Assembly: GCA_963678205.1 (NCBI GenBank)
Contig: OY782760.1
Location: 186,001 to 250,000, forward strand
Origin: G963556115 sp963678205
GTDB lineage: Bacteria; Planctomycetota; SZUA-567
Length of the DNA stretch: 64,000 nucleotides
Reading direction: 5' to 3'
The notes under the pieces are model-generated. The model was not told where the DNA came from, searched no databases, and saw only the letters and a program-made list of their open reading frames with translations. The number at the start of each line of letters is the position of its first letter. Position 1 is the stretch's first letter. The position numbers were made by a program, and so were the translations under genes. This document shows positions 26,763 through 35,513 of this stretch, piece by piece.

Positions 26763-27635
26763 TTACATTATAACCTTATTTAAAGGCAACTCAATAATTC
26801 CTACCGCCCCACTTGCTTTAAGAGCAGGAATAAGGTCGCGGACTTGCAGTTCATCAGCAATCGTCTCGACTGCAACCCATTTTTCAGTGGCTAGATGGTT
26901 CACAGTAGGCGAAGTTAGAGCTGGAAGATTCTTAAGGACTTCATCAAGTCTATTTTCGGGAACGTTCATCTTCAAAAGAACCTTTTCTTTTGCATCCAGA
27001 GCACCTTTTAACATAAGACATAAAGCATCAATCTTAGGCTTTTTCCAAGAATCCTTATAAGCATCTTTATTTGCAATAATTACAGTAACAGATTCCTGAA
27101 TGGTCTCAATAATTCTAAGTTTATTTGCAACAAGGCTGCTTCCAGTCTCAGTTACATCAACAATAGCATCCGCTAAGTGAGGAACTTTTACCTCTGTAGC
27201 TCCATGAGAAAACTCAACAGTAACATTTACTCCCCTACCGTCAAAAAATCTCTTTGTTAATCCAACCACTTCCGTACTAATAACCTTGCCTTCTAAATCT
27301 TTAGCGCATCTATAAGGGCTATCTTCAGGAACAGCAAGCACCCACCTTACAGGCTTACGTGTTGCTTTAGCGTAAACAAGTCTTTCAAGTACTTCTACCT
27401 CAGATTCATTTTCAAGAACCCAGTCCAATCCTGTAATAGCTACATCCAAAGCACCGCGATCTACGTAACGACTCATTTCTTGAGGTCGAGCAAGCATTGC
27501 ACTAATATCAGGGTCATTACATGTTGGGTAGTAATTCCTTGAGCGTACATTAAACTCCCAGCCTGCATTCCGTAATAAGGCTAATGTTGAATCTTGCAGA
27601 CTCCCTTTCGGCAGCCCAATCTTTAATTCTGGCAT
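26763..27635 (-). CDS. hisG: ATP phosphoribosyltransferase, long form
   Basis: First step of histidine synthesis (ATP + PRPP to phosphoribosyl-ATP). The catalytic domain opens with LKIGLPKGSLQDSTLALLRN, and IVDVTETGSSLVANKLRII is the PRPP-binding region. The C-terminal 80 residues form the ACT-like histidine-binding domain of the long (HisGL) form, so feedback inhibition without HisZ is expected. ATG 27635 (MPELKIG) is chosen because GGA precedes it; a TTG four codons earlier would be the alternative. The gene has its own terminator. Other his genes are absent from the window. Confidence 0.95.
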   Translation of the reverse strand: MPELKIGLPKGSLQDSTLALLRNAGWEFNVRSRNYYPTCNDPDISAMLARPQEMSRYVDRGALDVAITGLDWVLENESEVEVLERLVYAKATRKPVRWVLAVPEDSPYRCAKDLEGKVISTEVVGLTKRFFDGRGVNVTVEFSHGATEVKVPHLADAIVDVTETGSSLVANKLRIIETIQESVTVIIANKDAYKDSWKKPKIDALCLMLKGALDAKEKVLLKMNVPENRLDEVLKNLPALTSPTVNHLATEKWVAVETIADELQVRDLIPALKASGAVGIIELPLNKVIM

Positions 27636-27681
27636 AATATTTTCCAATCTTTTTATCTACTTATGATATTAAATTAAATAT

Positions 27682-28341
27682 TTAAACTTTTTTGCTAGTC
27701 TTCTTCTTACTAATCTTTTTAGCAACCTTTTTTGAGGAAGCGGGTTTTGAGTCATCGCCAATTATCGCTTCAAGTTCAAGATAATGAAGCAAATCTACTG
27801 CTTCTTGATGTTCCATTTTCGAAAACAGTTTCTGCAAATGAGGTTTATCACCACTTTTAGGAATAAGGCCATACTTTTTAGCCACATCTAATCCCTCGGC
27901 AGTCACTGGAACTGTCATACTAGGATGATAATGAAACAATATAAACCCTACCTCATGCTTTGATAGATTAAGATCTAGCTCATTTATAAACTTTCTAGCT
28001 TCAGTAACTTTCATTTCAGTACAAAAGTCAAGGGACAAGATCCCTTTTTTATCAAATAGCCTATTAAGCATATCCTTTATACGCATAGCGACTTTATCAG
28101 ACCCAGGCATTGGATCCATTGCACGCGCTATTTCAACCCACCTCGCAACACGACATTCATTCCAGTCAATAAATGCCTTCATAACCTTTTCTATACTTTT
28201 TACCGACGTTACAGGATCATGATCTTCGCTCACAATAGCATAAATAAGCCTGATAAATGCAGGCATAGGTTTAGGATAGATTTTCTTTTTATTAAAATCA
28301 TTTAAAACATTAACTGGTGACTTTGCAGAACTTGCAGGCAT
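27682..28341 (-). CDS. Degenerate endonuclease III-like (HhH-GPD) protein with Lys-rich tail
   Basis: A 219-residue protein with the helical layout of endonuclease III family glycosylases: FIDWNECRVARWVEIA (59-72), LNRLFDKKGILSLDF (92-106), then the region aligned to the HhH-Gly-Pro-Asp motif. There the hairpin reads ELDLNLSKHEVGFILFHYHP (121-140), without the LPGVGxKTA glycines or the catalytic Lys. The place of the catalytic Asp reads PVTAEGLDVAKKYGLI. No FeS-cluster cysteines follow. The tail KKVAKKISKKKTSKKV is histone-like. It is probably a DNA-binding, non-catalytic relative; the assignment is by pattern only. It lies upstream of hisG. Confidence 0.55.
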   Translation of the reverse strand: MPASSAKSPVNVLNDFNKKKIYPKPMPAFIRLIYAIVSEDHDPVTSVKSIEKVMKAFIDWNECRVARWVEIARAMDPMPGSDKVAMRIKDMLNRLFDKKGILSLDFCTEMKVTEARKFINELDLNLSKHEVGFILFHYHPSMTVPVTAEGLDVAKKYGLIPKSGDKPHLQKLFSKMEHQEAVDLLHYLELEAIIGDDSKPASSKKVAKKISKKKTSKKV

Positions 28342-29054
28342 ATTGTCTCCTGAAAAAAAAAACGTCGAATAGCATTCTAATATGGATTAATTGTATAGCA
28401 ATAACACGTAAACGCATTCAAAGCTAATAATAAGTTTTCCTCTATTATTTAAAACCTCATAATTATTACAATACATACTTACCAAATACGAACAAATTGT
28501 TTTTGGTTGCTTATGCTTAGTTTATTTGCATAAAAACTTTTCGCAACAAAAGCATATCATTAGCTAAAATACGACAAAACACAATCATTCACTTCTTTGA
28601 AGTGAATTGAGAGTAAAATAGTAATACATTACACAATAATTGTCAACAACCTTTTTCCCTTCATTATATATTATGTATTATAATATTAATATAGTTTTTG
28701 CATATTTGCAAGCAAGATAATAACAATACCCTCCCAATCGTATTATAAAAAACATACCAATAAATATGTTACAACTAAAGAAAAACTACACAACCATTTG
28801 ATTCCTTACAAGTTATACCCATATCCTCAAACATATAACGATGTTTCTCTAAAAATATCACTTATATAAAAACAAACAAAAGATAACACACAATATCAAC
28901 CATGTAGCTCAAGCAAAAAACCATTCTAATGCCTACAATACTTAGTTATTACCGACCATTAAAAATAATATCAAAAAAATATATTTTTAATATTGACTTA
29001 ATAATCATATTGAGTACTATTGTTCCCGTCATAGAGAAAACGACACAAAAATTT
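28342..29054. other. AT-rich spacer upstream of tRNA-Asp
   Basis: About 710 bases without a supportable ORF. Only the tRNA promoter (28993-29020) is recognised. Confidence 0.6.
28993..29020 (+). promoter_or_regulatory. Promoter of tRNA-Asp
   Basis: TTGACT (28993-28998), a 16-base spacer and TACTAT (29015-29020), followed by a GC-containing discriminator (TGTTCCCG) and about 34 bases before the tRNA. The -35 hexamer and spacing match the tRNA-Ser promoter. Confidence 0.65.
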
Positions 29055-29131
29055 GGCCGAGTGGCGCAACTGGTTAGCGTACAAGACTGTCGATCTTGAG
29101 GTTGCGGGTTCGAGCCCCGTCTCGGTCGCCA
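29055..29131 (+). tRNA. tRNA-Asp (GUC)
   Basis: Acceptor arms GGCCGAG / CTCGGTC, D arm GCGC / GCGT, anticodon arm CAAGA-CTGTCGA-TCTTG with GTC at the loop centre, and T arm GCGGG-TTCGAGC-CCCGT. The CCA end is encoded. It is followed by a strong terminator. Confidence 0.97.
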
Positions 29132-29136
29132 AATTA

Positions 29137-29168
29137 AAGCTATCTAGAAATTCTAGATAGCTTTTTTT
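29137..29168 (+). terminator. Terminator of tRNA-Asp
   Basis: Near-perfect 13-base arms AAGCTATCTAGAA / TTCTAGATAGCTT with a one-base centre, followed by a run of T. It begins five bases after the tRNA CCA. Confidence 0.9.
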
Positions 29169-29305
29169 ATTTCTACTATTTACATCTACTTCACAACCAC
29201 ACCAAATTTACTAAATCCTCTGGAAATCAAATTATATATCAGCATAATAACAATACTATTTTGATTTTGTGCAATAAATATGTATTAGGATAGAAAGAAA
29301 AACTT

Positions 29306-32047
29306 ATGTCTGAAAATAATAGCTTTGAAATGTCAAAACACTACACTCCTCAACAAGTAGAGGACAAGTGGTATGCAAAATGGGAACAAGCAGAATGTTT
29401 CCACTCACAAATAGATGCAGACAAGAAACCATACACTATCGTCATTCCACCTCCAAATGTGACGGGTAAACTACACATGGGACATGCCCTAAACAATACC
29501 CTTCAAGACATAATGATCAGAGCCAAACGTATGCAAGGTAAAAATGCGCTGTGGCAGCCCGGAACCGATCATGCAGGTATTGCGACTCAAAATGTTGTTG
29601 AGAGAGAGCTAAAAAAAGACGGCATGCATAGAGATGATCTTGGACGCGAAAAATTTATAGAACGTGTATGGGACTGGAAAGAAGAATACGGCGCTTCAAT
29701 TTTAAATCAGCTCAAAAAGCTCGGCTCTTCTTGCGACTGGTCGCGTGAACGATTTACAATGGATGAAGGTTTGAGCAAAGCAGTACGTACTGTTTTTGTT
29801 CGCCTATATAAGGAAGGTCTAATCTATAAGGGTCGAAGGCTGATAAACTGGTGTCCTAAAGACCACACGGCTCTTGCTGATGATGAAGTAGAACACGAAG
29901 ATAAAAATGGTAAGCTATGGCATATAAAGTACCCAATAAAGGACAGTTCTAAATTCCTTACAGTTGCCACAACTAGACCTGAGACTATGCTTGGTGATAC
30001 AGCTATCGCTGTACACCCTGATGACGAACGCTATACAGACCTTGTCGGCACAATGGTAATTCTTCCAATTGTTGAACGCGAAATTCCAATTATAGCGGAT
30101 GATTTTGTAGACCCAAAATTCGGCACTGGTTGTGTAAAAGTAACTCCTGCTCACGACCCAACTGACTATGAGTGTGGTCTTCGCAACAATCTTGAACAGA
30201 TTATTGTTATTGGCCCAGACGGCACCATGACTGAAGCAGCTGGTAAATATCAAGGTCTTGAAAGATTCCGCTGCCGCGAAAAACTTGTTGAAGAACTTGA
30301 AGCGAAAAAACTTCTGGAGAAAATTGATGAACACCCTCACTCTGTTGGTCATTGCTATAGGTGTAACACTGTAATCGAGCCTTACCTTTCTGAACAATGG
30401 TTTGTAAAGATGAAACCTCTTGCAGATAAGGCCATTGCAGCTACTGAAGCAAAAAAGGTGAATTTTCACCCACAACGCTGGGAGAGTGTATATCTATCAT
30501 GGCTTACAAACGTCAGAGACTGGTGTATCAGTAGACAGATCTGGTGGGGACATAGAATTCCGGTATGGTACTGTGAAGACTGTGGAGAAGAGATAGTAGA
30601 AGAAGCAGATCCAACAGAGTGCCCAAAATGTAAATCAAGCAATTTAAAGCAGGAGGAAGACGTGCTGGACACTTGGTTCAGCTCCGCCTTATGGCCATTC
30701 TCAACTCTTGGCTGGCCTGAAAAAACCGAAGACTTAAAATACTATTACCCAACAAACACACTTGTTACAGATAGAGGTATTATTTACTTCTGGGTTGCAA
30801 GAATGGTAATGATGGGACTTCATTTTATGAAGGAAGTACCTTTCTCAGATGTCTATATACATGGCACTATTCTTGATGAATTTGGCGCAAAAATGTCAAA
30901 GTCAAAAGGCAACGGAATTGATCCTATCGTTATGATTGAAGGGGGAACACAGCAGAGACTTGGCAGTGAATTCAAATGCGAAGGGTATGGTGCAGACGCT
31001 GTTCGTTATACCCTAGCCGCTCTTACAACAGAAGGGCAAGATATCAAACTTAGTCCAACCCGCTTTGAAATGGGAAGAAACTTTATTAATAAGGTCTGGA
31101 ATGCTTCAAGATTTGTAATGATGAATCTTACAGAGATTGAACTTGATAATACTGAGATTAAGACTGAAGAATTGGAATTTGAAGACCGCTGGATTCTTTC
31201 ACGACTCAACGAAGTCATTTACGACACATCCAACGCTATTGATAATTTCCGTTTTATTGATATAACAAAAGCCATCTATGACTTCACATGGAGAGATTAC
31301 TGCGACTGGTATGTTGAAATGGTAAAATCCCGCCTAAAATCAGGTGGTAGAAGTTCTGTAGTTGCAGGTAGAGTTCTTGCATGGGTGCTTGACAATCTAC
31401 TTAGACTGCTGCATCCTATCGCACCTTTCTTTACTGAAGAAGTATGGTCAGAATTAGGTAAGATCGCTCCAAACAGAGGATTGGGTGCCAATTCAGCAAA
31501 AGCTGGTGAATTTATCATGCTTGAGAGCTGGCCAGTAATTGTTGAAGAACTTCGCAATACTGATATTGAAGAGTCAATGAATAGAGTTCAGAATGTTGTA
31601 CGTGCAATACGAAACATCCGTGCAAAATTCAATATCCCTCATAATGATAAAGTACCAGCAGTAATCAATGCAGCGAATGAAAAATTTGTAGATTCAATTA
31701 AAAACTGTGTTGATCAGATCTGCCTACAGGCAGTTGCGGAGAACATTGAACTAGGAGTAAACCTTGACAAGCCAAAACTTGCTGCTTCTGAAGTTCTTGA
31801 TGGAGCGCAAGTATTTGTACCTTTATCAGGATTTATGGATGTCGAACTTGAAAAGAAAAGAGTAGGCAAGGACCTTAAGGTAAAAGAGAAATCGCTCAAT
31901 GCTTTAAAAGCAAAACTACATAATGAAGGCTTTATTGCCAAAGCACCAATAGAGGTAGTAGAGCGAGAAAAAGAACGAAAAATAGAACTCACTCGCCAAA
32001 TTCAGGAATTAAAAGAAATGGCTGCAAGTCTTGAGAGTGAAAATTAG
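29306..32047 (+). CDS. valS: Valyl-tRNA synthetase
   Basis: Class I synthetase that charges tRNA-Val. The HIGH motif is HMGHALN in PPPNVTGKLHMGHALNN; KMSKSKGN is the KMSKS motif. The editing CP1 domain lies between, with a Cys4 zinc-like site (CEDCGEEIVEEADPTECPKC). A C-terminal coiled coil ends the protein (VEREKERKIELTRQIQELKE). The length of 913 is in range. After KMSKSKGNGIDPI there is an extra segment of about 15 residues (VMIEGGTQQRLGSEFKCEGY) before the conserved GADAVRYTL. The start is ATG 29306 with AGAAAGAA upstream. Confidence 0.97.
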   Translation: MSENNSFEMSKHYTPQQVEDKWYAKWEQAECFHSQIDADKKPYTIVIPPPNVTGKLHMGHALNNTLQDIMIRAKRMQGKNALWQPGTDHAGIATQNVVERELKKDGMHRDDLGREKFIERVWDWKEEYGASILNQLKKLGSSCDWSRERFTMDEGLSKAVRTVFVRLYKEGLIYKGRRLINWCPKDHTALADDEVEHEDKNGKLWHIKYPIKDSSKFLTVATTRPETMLGDTAIAVHPDDERYTDLVGTMVILPIVEREIPIIADDFVDPKFGTGCVKVTPAHDPTDYECGLRNNLEQIIVIGPDGTMTEAAGKYQGLERFRCREKLVEELEAKKLLEKIDEHPHSVGHCYRCNTVIEPYLSEQWFVKMKPLADKAIAATEAKKVNFHPQRWESVYLSWLTNVRDWCISRQIWWGHRIPVWYCEDCGEEIVEEADPTECPKCKSSNLKQEEDVLDTWFSSALWPFSTLGWPEKTEDLKYYYPTNTLVTDRGIIYFWVARMVMMGLHFMKEVPFSDVYIHGTILDEFGAKMSKSKGNGIDPIVMIEGGTQQRLGSEFKCEGYGADAVRYTLAALTTEGQDIKLSPTRFEMGRNFINKVWNASRFVMMNLTEIELDNTEIKTEELEFEDRWILSRLNEVIYDTSNAIDNFRFIDITKAIYDFTWRDYCDWYVEMVKSRLKSGGRSSVVAGRVLAWVLDNLLRLLHPIAPFFTEEVWSELGKIAPNRGLGANSAKAGEFIMLESWPVIVEELRNTDIEESMNRVQNVVRAIRNIRAKFNIPHNDKVPAVINAANEKFVDSIKNCVDQICLQAVAENIELGVNLDKPKLAASEVLDGAQVFVPLSGFMDVELEKKRVGKDLKVKEKSLNALKAKLHNEGFIAKAPIEVVEREKERKIELTRQIQELKEMAASLESEN

Positions 32048-32178
32048 TTTTTTTGCTTTACAAATTTCATCTTAAAGGCTAATCTTAATTTAAAATAAGT
32101 TTTATAATAACATAACTTATCTTTGAGTTAATAATTAAGCTATTGATTATCTTTTGTATTATCAACAGGAGAAATATT

Positions 32179-32796
32179 ATGCGAACTTTTGTAAGATTCC
32201 TGAACTTTGTAGTTGTATTTTTTATTACTGGTATCATATATTGGTATCAATTTAAAAATGCATCTTTCATGGAACATTGGAATAAATTTATAGACATAAA
32301 ATCAAATGGGATCTATGGCGTTCTATTCGTATCAGGGTTACTAATTATACTCAACATTTACACTATTTTTCACACATTAAAACAGATGCGCAAGCGTAAA
32401 CGTGCAATAGAGATAACTAACGACAATGGAATAAACTCAATATCTATTGATGCCGTACAAAAGAGATTATCTGATATGCTTAATAGCAATTCTGATATAA
32501 TTCATCCAAAACTATATCTTGAACTTGGACACAAAAACAAACCTATTCATTGTGATGTTGAGTTCGGTCTAAAATGCACTCAGAATATTACCGGCAGAAC
32601 AGACGATATTAAAGCTGAAATCACTTCAGCATTCAATAATTTGATTCCAAATGGCCCAGGTGTTATAGTCAAGGCAAGCATTATAGACATAGAAGGGGAT
32701 GGAAGTATCACCACACCAAAACCTGACACTGTCTTCAGCGGGCCTGTATACCCAAATGAACAAGATGACGATACAGATGAAAAGGAATTGAGTTGA
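32179..32796 (+). CDS. AmaP-like alkaline-shock (Asp23 anchor) membrane protein
   Basis: About 205 residues. Two membrane helices lie at about 4-24 (VRFLNFVVVFFITGIIYWY) and about 47-66 (GVLFVSGLLIILNIYTIF), then a basic stop and a cytosolic Asp23-type domain: EITNDNGINSISIDAVQKRL, a beta strand KLYLELGHKNKPIHCDVEFG and a helix DIKAEITSAFNNLI. This is the order of AmaP, which anchors Asp23 in Firmicutes. ATG 32179 is chosen for AGGAGA upstream. Its stop overlaps the queA TTG start by four bases. No asp23 gene is adjacent. Confidence 0.8.
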   Translation: MRTFVRFLNFVVVFFITGIIYWYQFKNASFMEHWNKFIDIKSNGIYGVLFVSGLLIILNIYTIFHTLKQMRKRKRAIEITNDNGINSISIDAVQKRLSDMLNSNSDIIHPKLYLELGHKNKPIHCDVEFGLKCTQNITGRTDDIKAEITSAFNNLIPNGPGVIVKASIIDIEGDGSITTPKPDTVFSGPVYPNEQDDDTDEKELS

Positions 32797-33896
32797 GCAA
32801 AAATACAGATATATCTCTTGACGCTTACGATTTTGAATTACCCCAAGAGAATATTGCACAATTTCCTGCAGACAGGCGTGATAATTCACGCCTGCTCTTT
32901 ATTGAAGGCAATAATTCCCCAGAACATAAGCGATTTAGTGATTTGCCAAACCTTTTAAAAAAAGGTGATCTCATTGTAAGAAATGACACCAAAGTTATAC
33001 CTGCAAGACTTATTGGTAAACGCAGTGGTGGAGGAAAGACCGAAGCATTACTTATGCATCCAGCCGCACGCAGTGGAGAGGAAGAATATAAAGAGGAAGC
33101 CGGAAGAGTATGTTGGGTCTGCCTAGCCAAACCATGTAACCATCTTAAACCAGGTAAAATTGTTACTTTTGGTGAGGGGCAAATTGAAGGAAGAGTTGAG
33201 AAAATGCTAGGTGGCGGTCGGGTTATTTTTTCATTTAATATTGATCAATCAGATTTCATGTCTACTATCAATAAAATTGGAGAATTGCCACTACCACCAT
33301 ATATTGACAGAAAAAAAGAAGGGGTCACAACAAATGATAAAGAGCGTTATCAGACAACCTTTGCTAAAGAAGCTGGAGCCGTAGCAGCTCCAACGGCTGG
33401 ACTACATTTTACATCGGATGTTGACTATGCGTTAAAAAAGAAGGGTATAAATATAGCCACCCTTACTCTACATGTAGGTCCAGGAACTTTTAGACCAATC
33501 ATTGCTGATGATATTAGAGACCACAGGATGGATGGAGAATATTACGAAGTTACTCAACAAACAGCTGACCTTATAAATTCTACAAAAAAAAATGGGGGTA
33601 GAGTCATTGCTGTCGGTACAACCTCTACGCGCACCCTTGAAACAGTAACAGATGATAATGGGGTTACACATGCAGCAAATGGCTGGGCTGATATTTTTAT
33701 TAGACCTGGATACAACTTCAAAGCAATAGACGGTCTTATCACAAACTTTCATCTACCAAAATCAAGCCTAATGGTTCTAGTATCAGCTCTCATGGGTAGA
33801 GAAAGAATGCTATTGGTTTATGCAGATGCAGTGATGAAAGGATATCGTTTCTACTCTTATGGCGATGCTATGGTATTAATACCTGACAAAAAATAA
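32793..33896 (+). CDS. queA: S-adenosylmethionine:tRNA ribosyltransferase-isomerase
   Basis: Transfers and isomerises the ribosyl of SAM onto preQ1 at tRNA position 34 to give epoxyqueuosine. Conserved blocks: DAYDFELPQENIAQFPADRR at the N-terminus, KVIPARLIGKRSGGGKTEAL, AAPTAGLHFT, TLHVGPGTFRPI and TNFHLPKSSLMVLVSA. The length of 367 is normal. The start is TTG 32793, overlapping the stop of the AmaP-like gene (TTGA), so translation is coupled. No other queuosine gene is nearby. Confidence 0.97.
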   Translation: MSKNTDISLDAYDFELPQENIAQFPADRRDNSRLLFIEGNNSPEHKRFSDLPNLLKKGDLIVRNDTKVIPARLIGKRSGGGKTEALLMHPAARSGEEEYKEEAGRVCWVCLAKPCNHLKPGKIVTFGEGQIEGRVEKMLGGGRVIFSFNIDQSDFMSTINKIGELPLPPYIDRKKEGVTTNDKERYQTTFAKEAGAVAAPTAGLHFTSDVDYALKKKGINIATLTLHVGPGTFRPIIADDIRDHRMDGEYYEVTQQTADLINSTKKNGGRVIAVGTTSTRTLETVTDDNGVTHAANGWADIFIRPGYNFKAIDGLITNFHLPKSSLMVLVSALMGRERMLLVYADAVMKGYRFYSYGDAMVLIPDKK

Positions 33897-33909
33897 TGGA
33901 GCCGTAATA

Positions 33910-34848
33910 ATGCCACTAAAAAGATGCACCAAAACAGAATATAAAAAGCGTGTATGTGCAGCAATGAATTATATCAGCCATAATCTTGACCAAGAATTAA
34001 CATTAGAAGAGATTGCTAAAGAAGCGACTTTTTCACCATATCACTTTCACAGGATCTTCAAAGCTGTAACTGGCGAAACAATTTCAGAGTTTATCAAACG
34101 ACTCCGACTTGAAAAAGCTGCATGCATATTAAGTATGAATAATACTAAAAACATTACAAGAATTGCTTTTGATTGTAATTTTTCAAGTTCTCAAAATTTT
34201 GCAAAGGCATTTAGAAATCACTTCGGAATGTCCCCATCAGAATTCAGAAAACAGAACAGCAAAACAATAATAACAGATTTTGATGAAAATCTTTTTTTTA
34301 ATTCTGGCAATAATAACAATTCCATTTTTGGAAAAACTTTAGATATTGAAAAAAAGCTTAAAATGAATGTCAAAATCACCGAACGTCCCGAATCAAGAGT
34401 TGCTTATGTTAGAAAAGTCGGAAAATATTGCAAAAAAACCTGTGAGCCAGCATTTCAAGAAATTATTAGCTGGGCTATAGCCAAAGGTTTAAATATTACA
34501 GAAAAATTTCTTGCAATTTATTGGGATAACCCAGAAATAACTCCACCTGAAAAATGCCGTATGGATGCCTGTGTAACTCTTCCAGCAGACTTAAGTATTA
34601 ATAATTCAAAAAATGTTCAAATCATTGCTTCAGGCACATATGCAATTTTTCATCATGAAATATCTGAAACAGAATTTCAAGAAGCATGGTTCGACTCATT
34701 CAAATGGATAATTGAAAACGAGTATGAATGCGATGACAGAATTTTTTACGAGCAATACAACAACAACCCTTTAGAACATCCTGAAGGAAAATATATTATA
34801 AATATTTGCATACCATTACGACGATCTCCTTTTTCGTTAAAAAAATAG
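33910..34848 (+). CDS. AraC-family regulator with GyrI-like ligand-binding domain
   Basis: A 312-residue activator of the Rob/BmrR-sensing type. N-terminal double HTH: LTLEEIAKEATFSPYHFHRI and ITRIAFDCNFSSSQNFAKAF, closing with FGMSPSEFRK. Residues about 150-310 form a GyrI-like (SOUL/small-molecule) domain: NVKITERPESRVAYVRKVGK, YWDNPEITPPEKCRMDACVT and a terminal YIINICIPLRR. It would bind a hydrophobic or cationic compound and switch a neighbouring target. It is first in a three-gene block with a second GyrI-like gene and a TrmO/UvrA fusion, 13 bases behind queA. Confidence 0.9.
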   Translation: MPLKRCTKTEYKKRVCAAMNYISHNLDQELTLEEIAKEATFSPYHFHRIFKAVTGETISEFIKRLRLEKAACILSMNNTKNITRIAFDCNFSSSQNFAKAFRNHFGMSPSEFRKQNSKTIITDFDENLFFNSGNNNNSIFGKTLDIEKKLKMNVKITERPESRVAYVRKVGKYCKKTCEPAFQEIISWAIAKGLNITEKFLAIYWDNPEITPPEKCRMDACVTLPADLSINNSKNVQIIASGTYAIFHHEISETEFQEAWFDSFKWIIENEYECDDRIFYEQYNNNPLEHPEGKYIINICIPLRRSPFSLKK

Positions 34849-34952
34849 CAACTCTGGAAACATATATAGCAAATAGGAAAACGCAATACGGCAAAAAACA
34901 GGTTATAATCCCTTCTGTGTTAGTAAGTCACCTATTAAATAGAAAGGAAAAA

Positions 34953-35398
34953 ATGAACATAGAAATCAAAGAGCTTCTTGGGTATACTGTTGCATACACG
35001 AGAACTATAGGTGCATACAATAAGAGAAATTATGAAACAGGGTTTAATAAGTTAGCGGATTGGGCCGAAAGGAAAATTATCACTATTTACTGTGACGACC
35101 CAGAATCAACCCCTCCTGCTCAATGTAGATTAGATACTTACATAACTATTCCAGAAAATACCAGACTAGAAGATAACTCTAAAATTCAAATACAAAATTT
35201 CCCTCGATGGAAATATGCTGTCTGCAATTGCGAACTAACAGCGACAGAATTCGCTCCTGCATGGCAAGAAGCATTCAGCTGGCTATCGAAAAATGATTTT
35301 AACTGCTATAAAAGACCGCACTTTGAGGCCTACCATAATGACCAAAAGATCATCCAGAGAATAAGATTATTGCTGATATCTGCATTCCTGTTAAATAA
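34953..35398 (+). pseudogene. Stand-alone GyrI-like protein with a C-terminal frameshift
   Basis: ATG 34953 follows AAAGGAAA. The product begins MNIEIKELLGYTVAYTRTIG and matches the GyrI-like domain of the gene before it, including CDDPESTPPAQCRLDTYITI. Near 35340-35346 the frame breaks. The current frame ends as QRIRLLLISAFLLNNP at 35405. The frame one step over continues KDHPENKIIADICIPVK to TAA 35396-35398, exactly the end seen in the paralogue (PEGKYIINICIPL). One base appears missing after AATGACC. It could be a decayed gene, a slipped read or a regulated shift. Confidence 0.8.
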
Positions 35399-35513
35399 TC
35401 CATAGTTACAAGATAGGTATTACTAGCAATAAAACGATCCTCCCTACTACGGACAAACTGCATTGTCATATTCTTAGAAACTTTTGCGGCTGCAACCATG
35501 CGAAGGAAGTCAT

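Noticed and set aside
29915..30475. 186-codon frame opposite valS
   Set aside because: Lies wholly inside the conserved ValRS coding region and has no recognisable domain.
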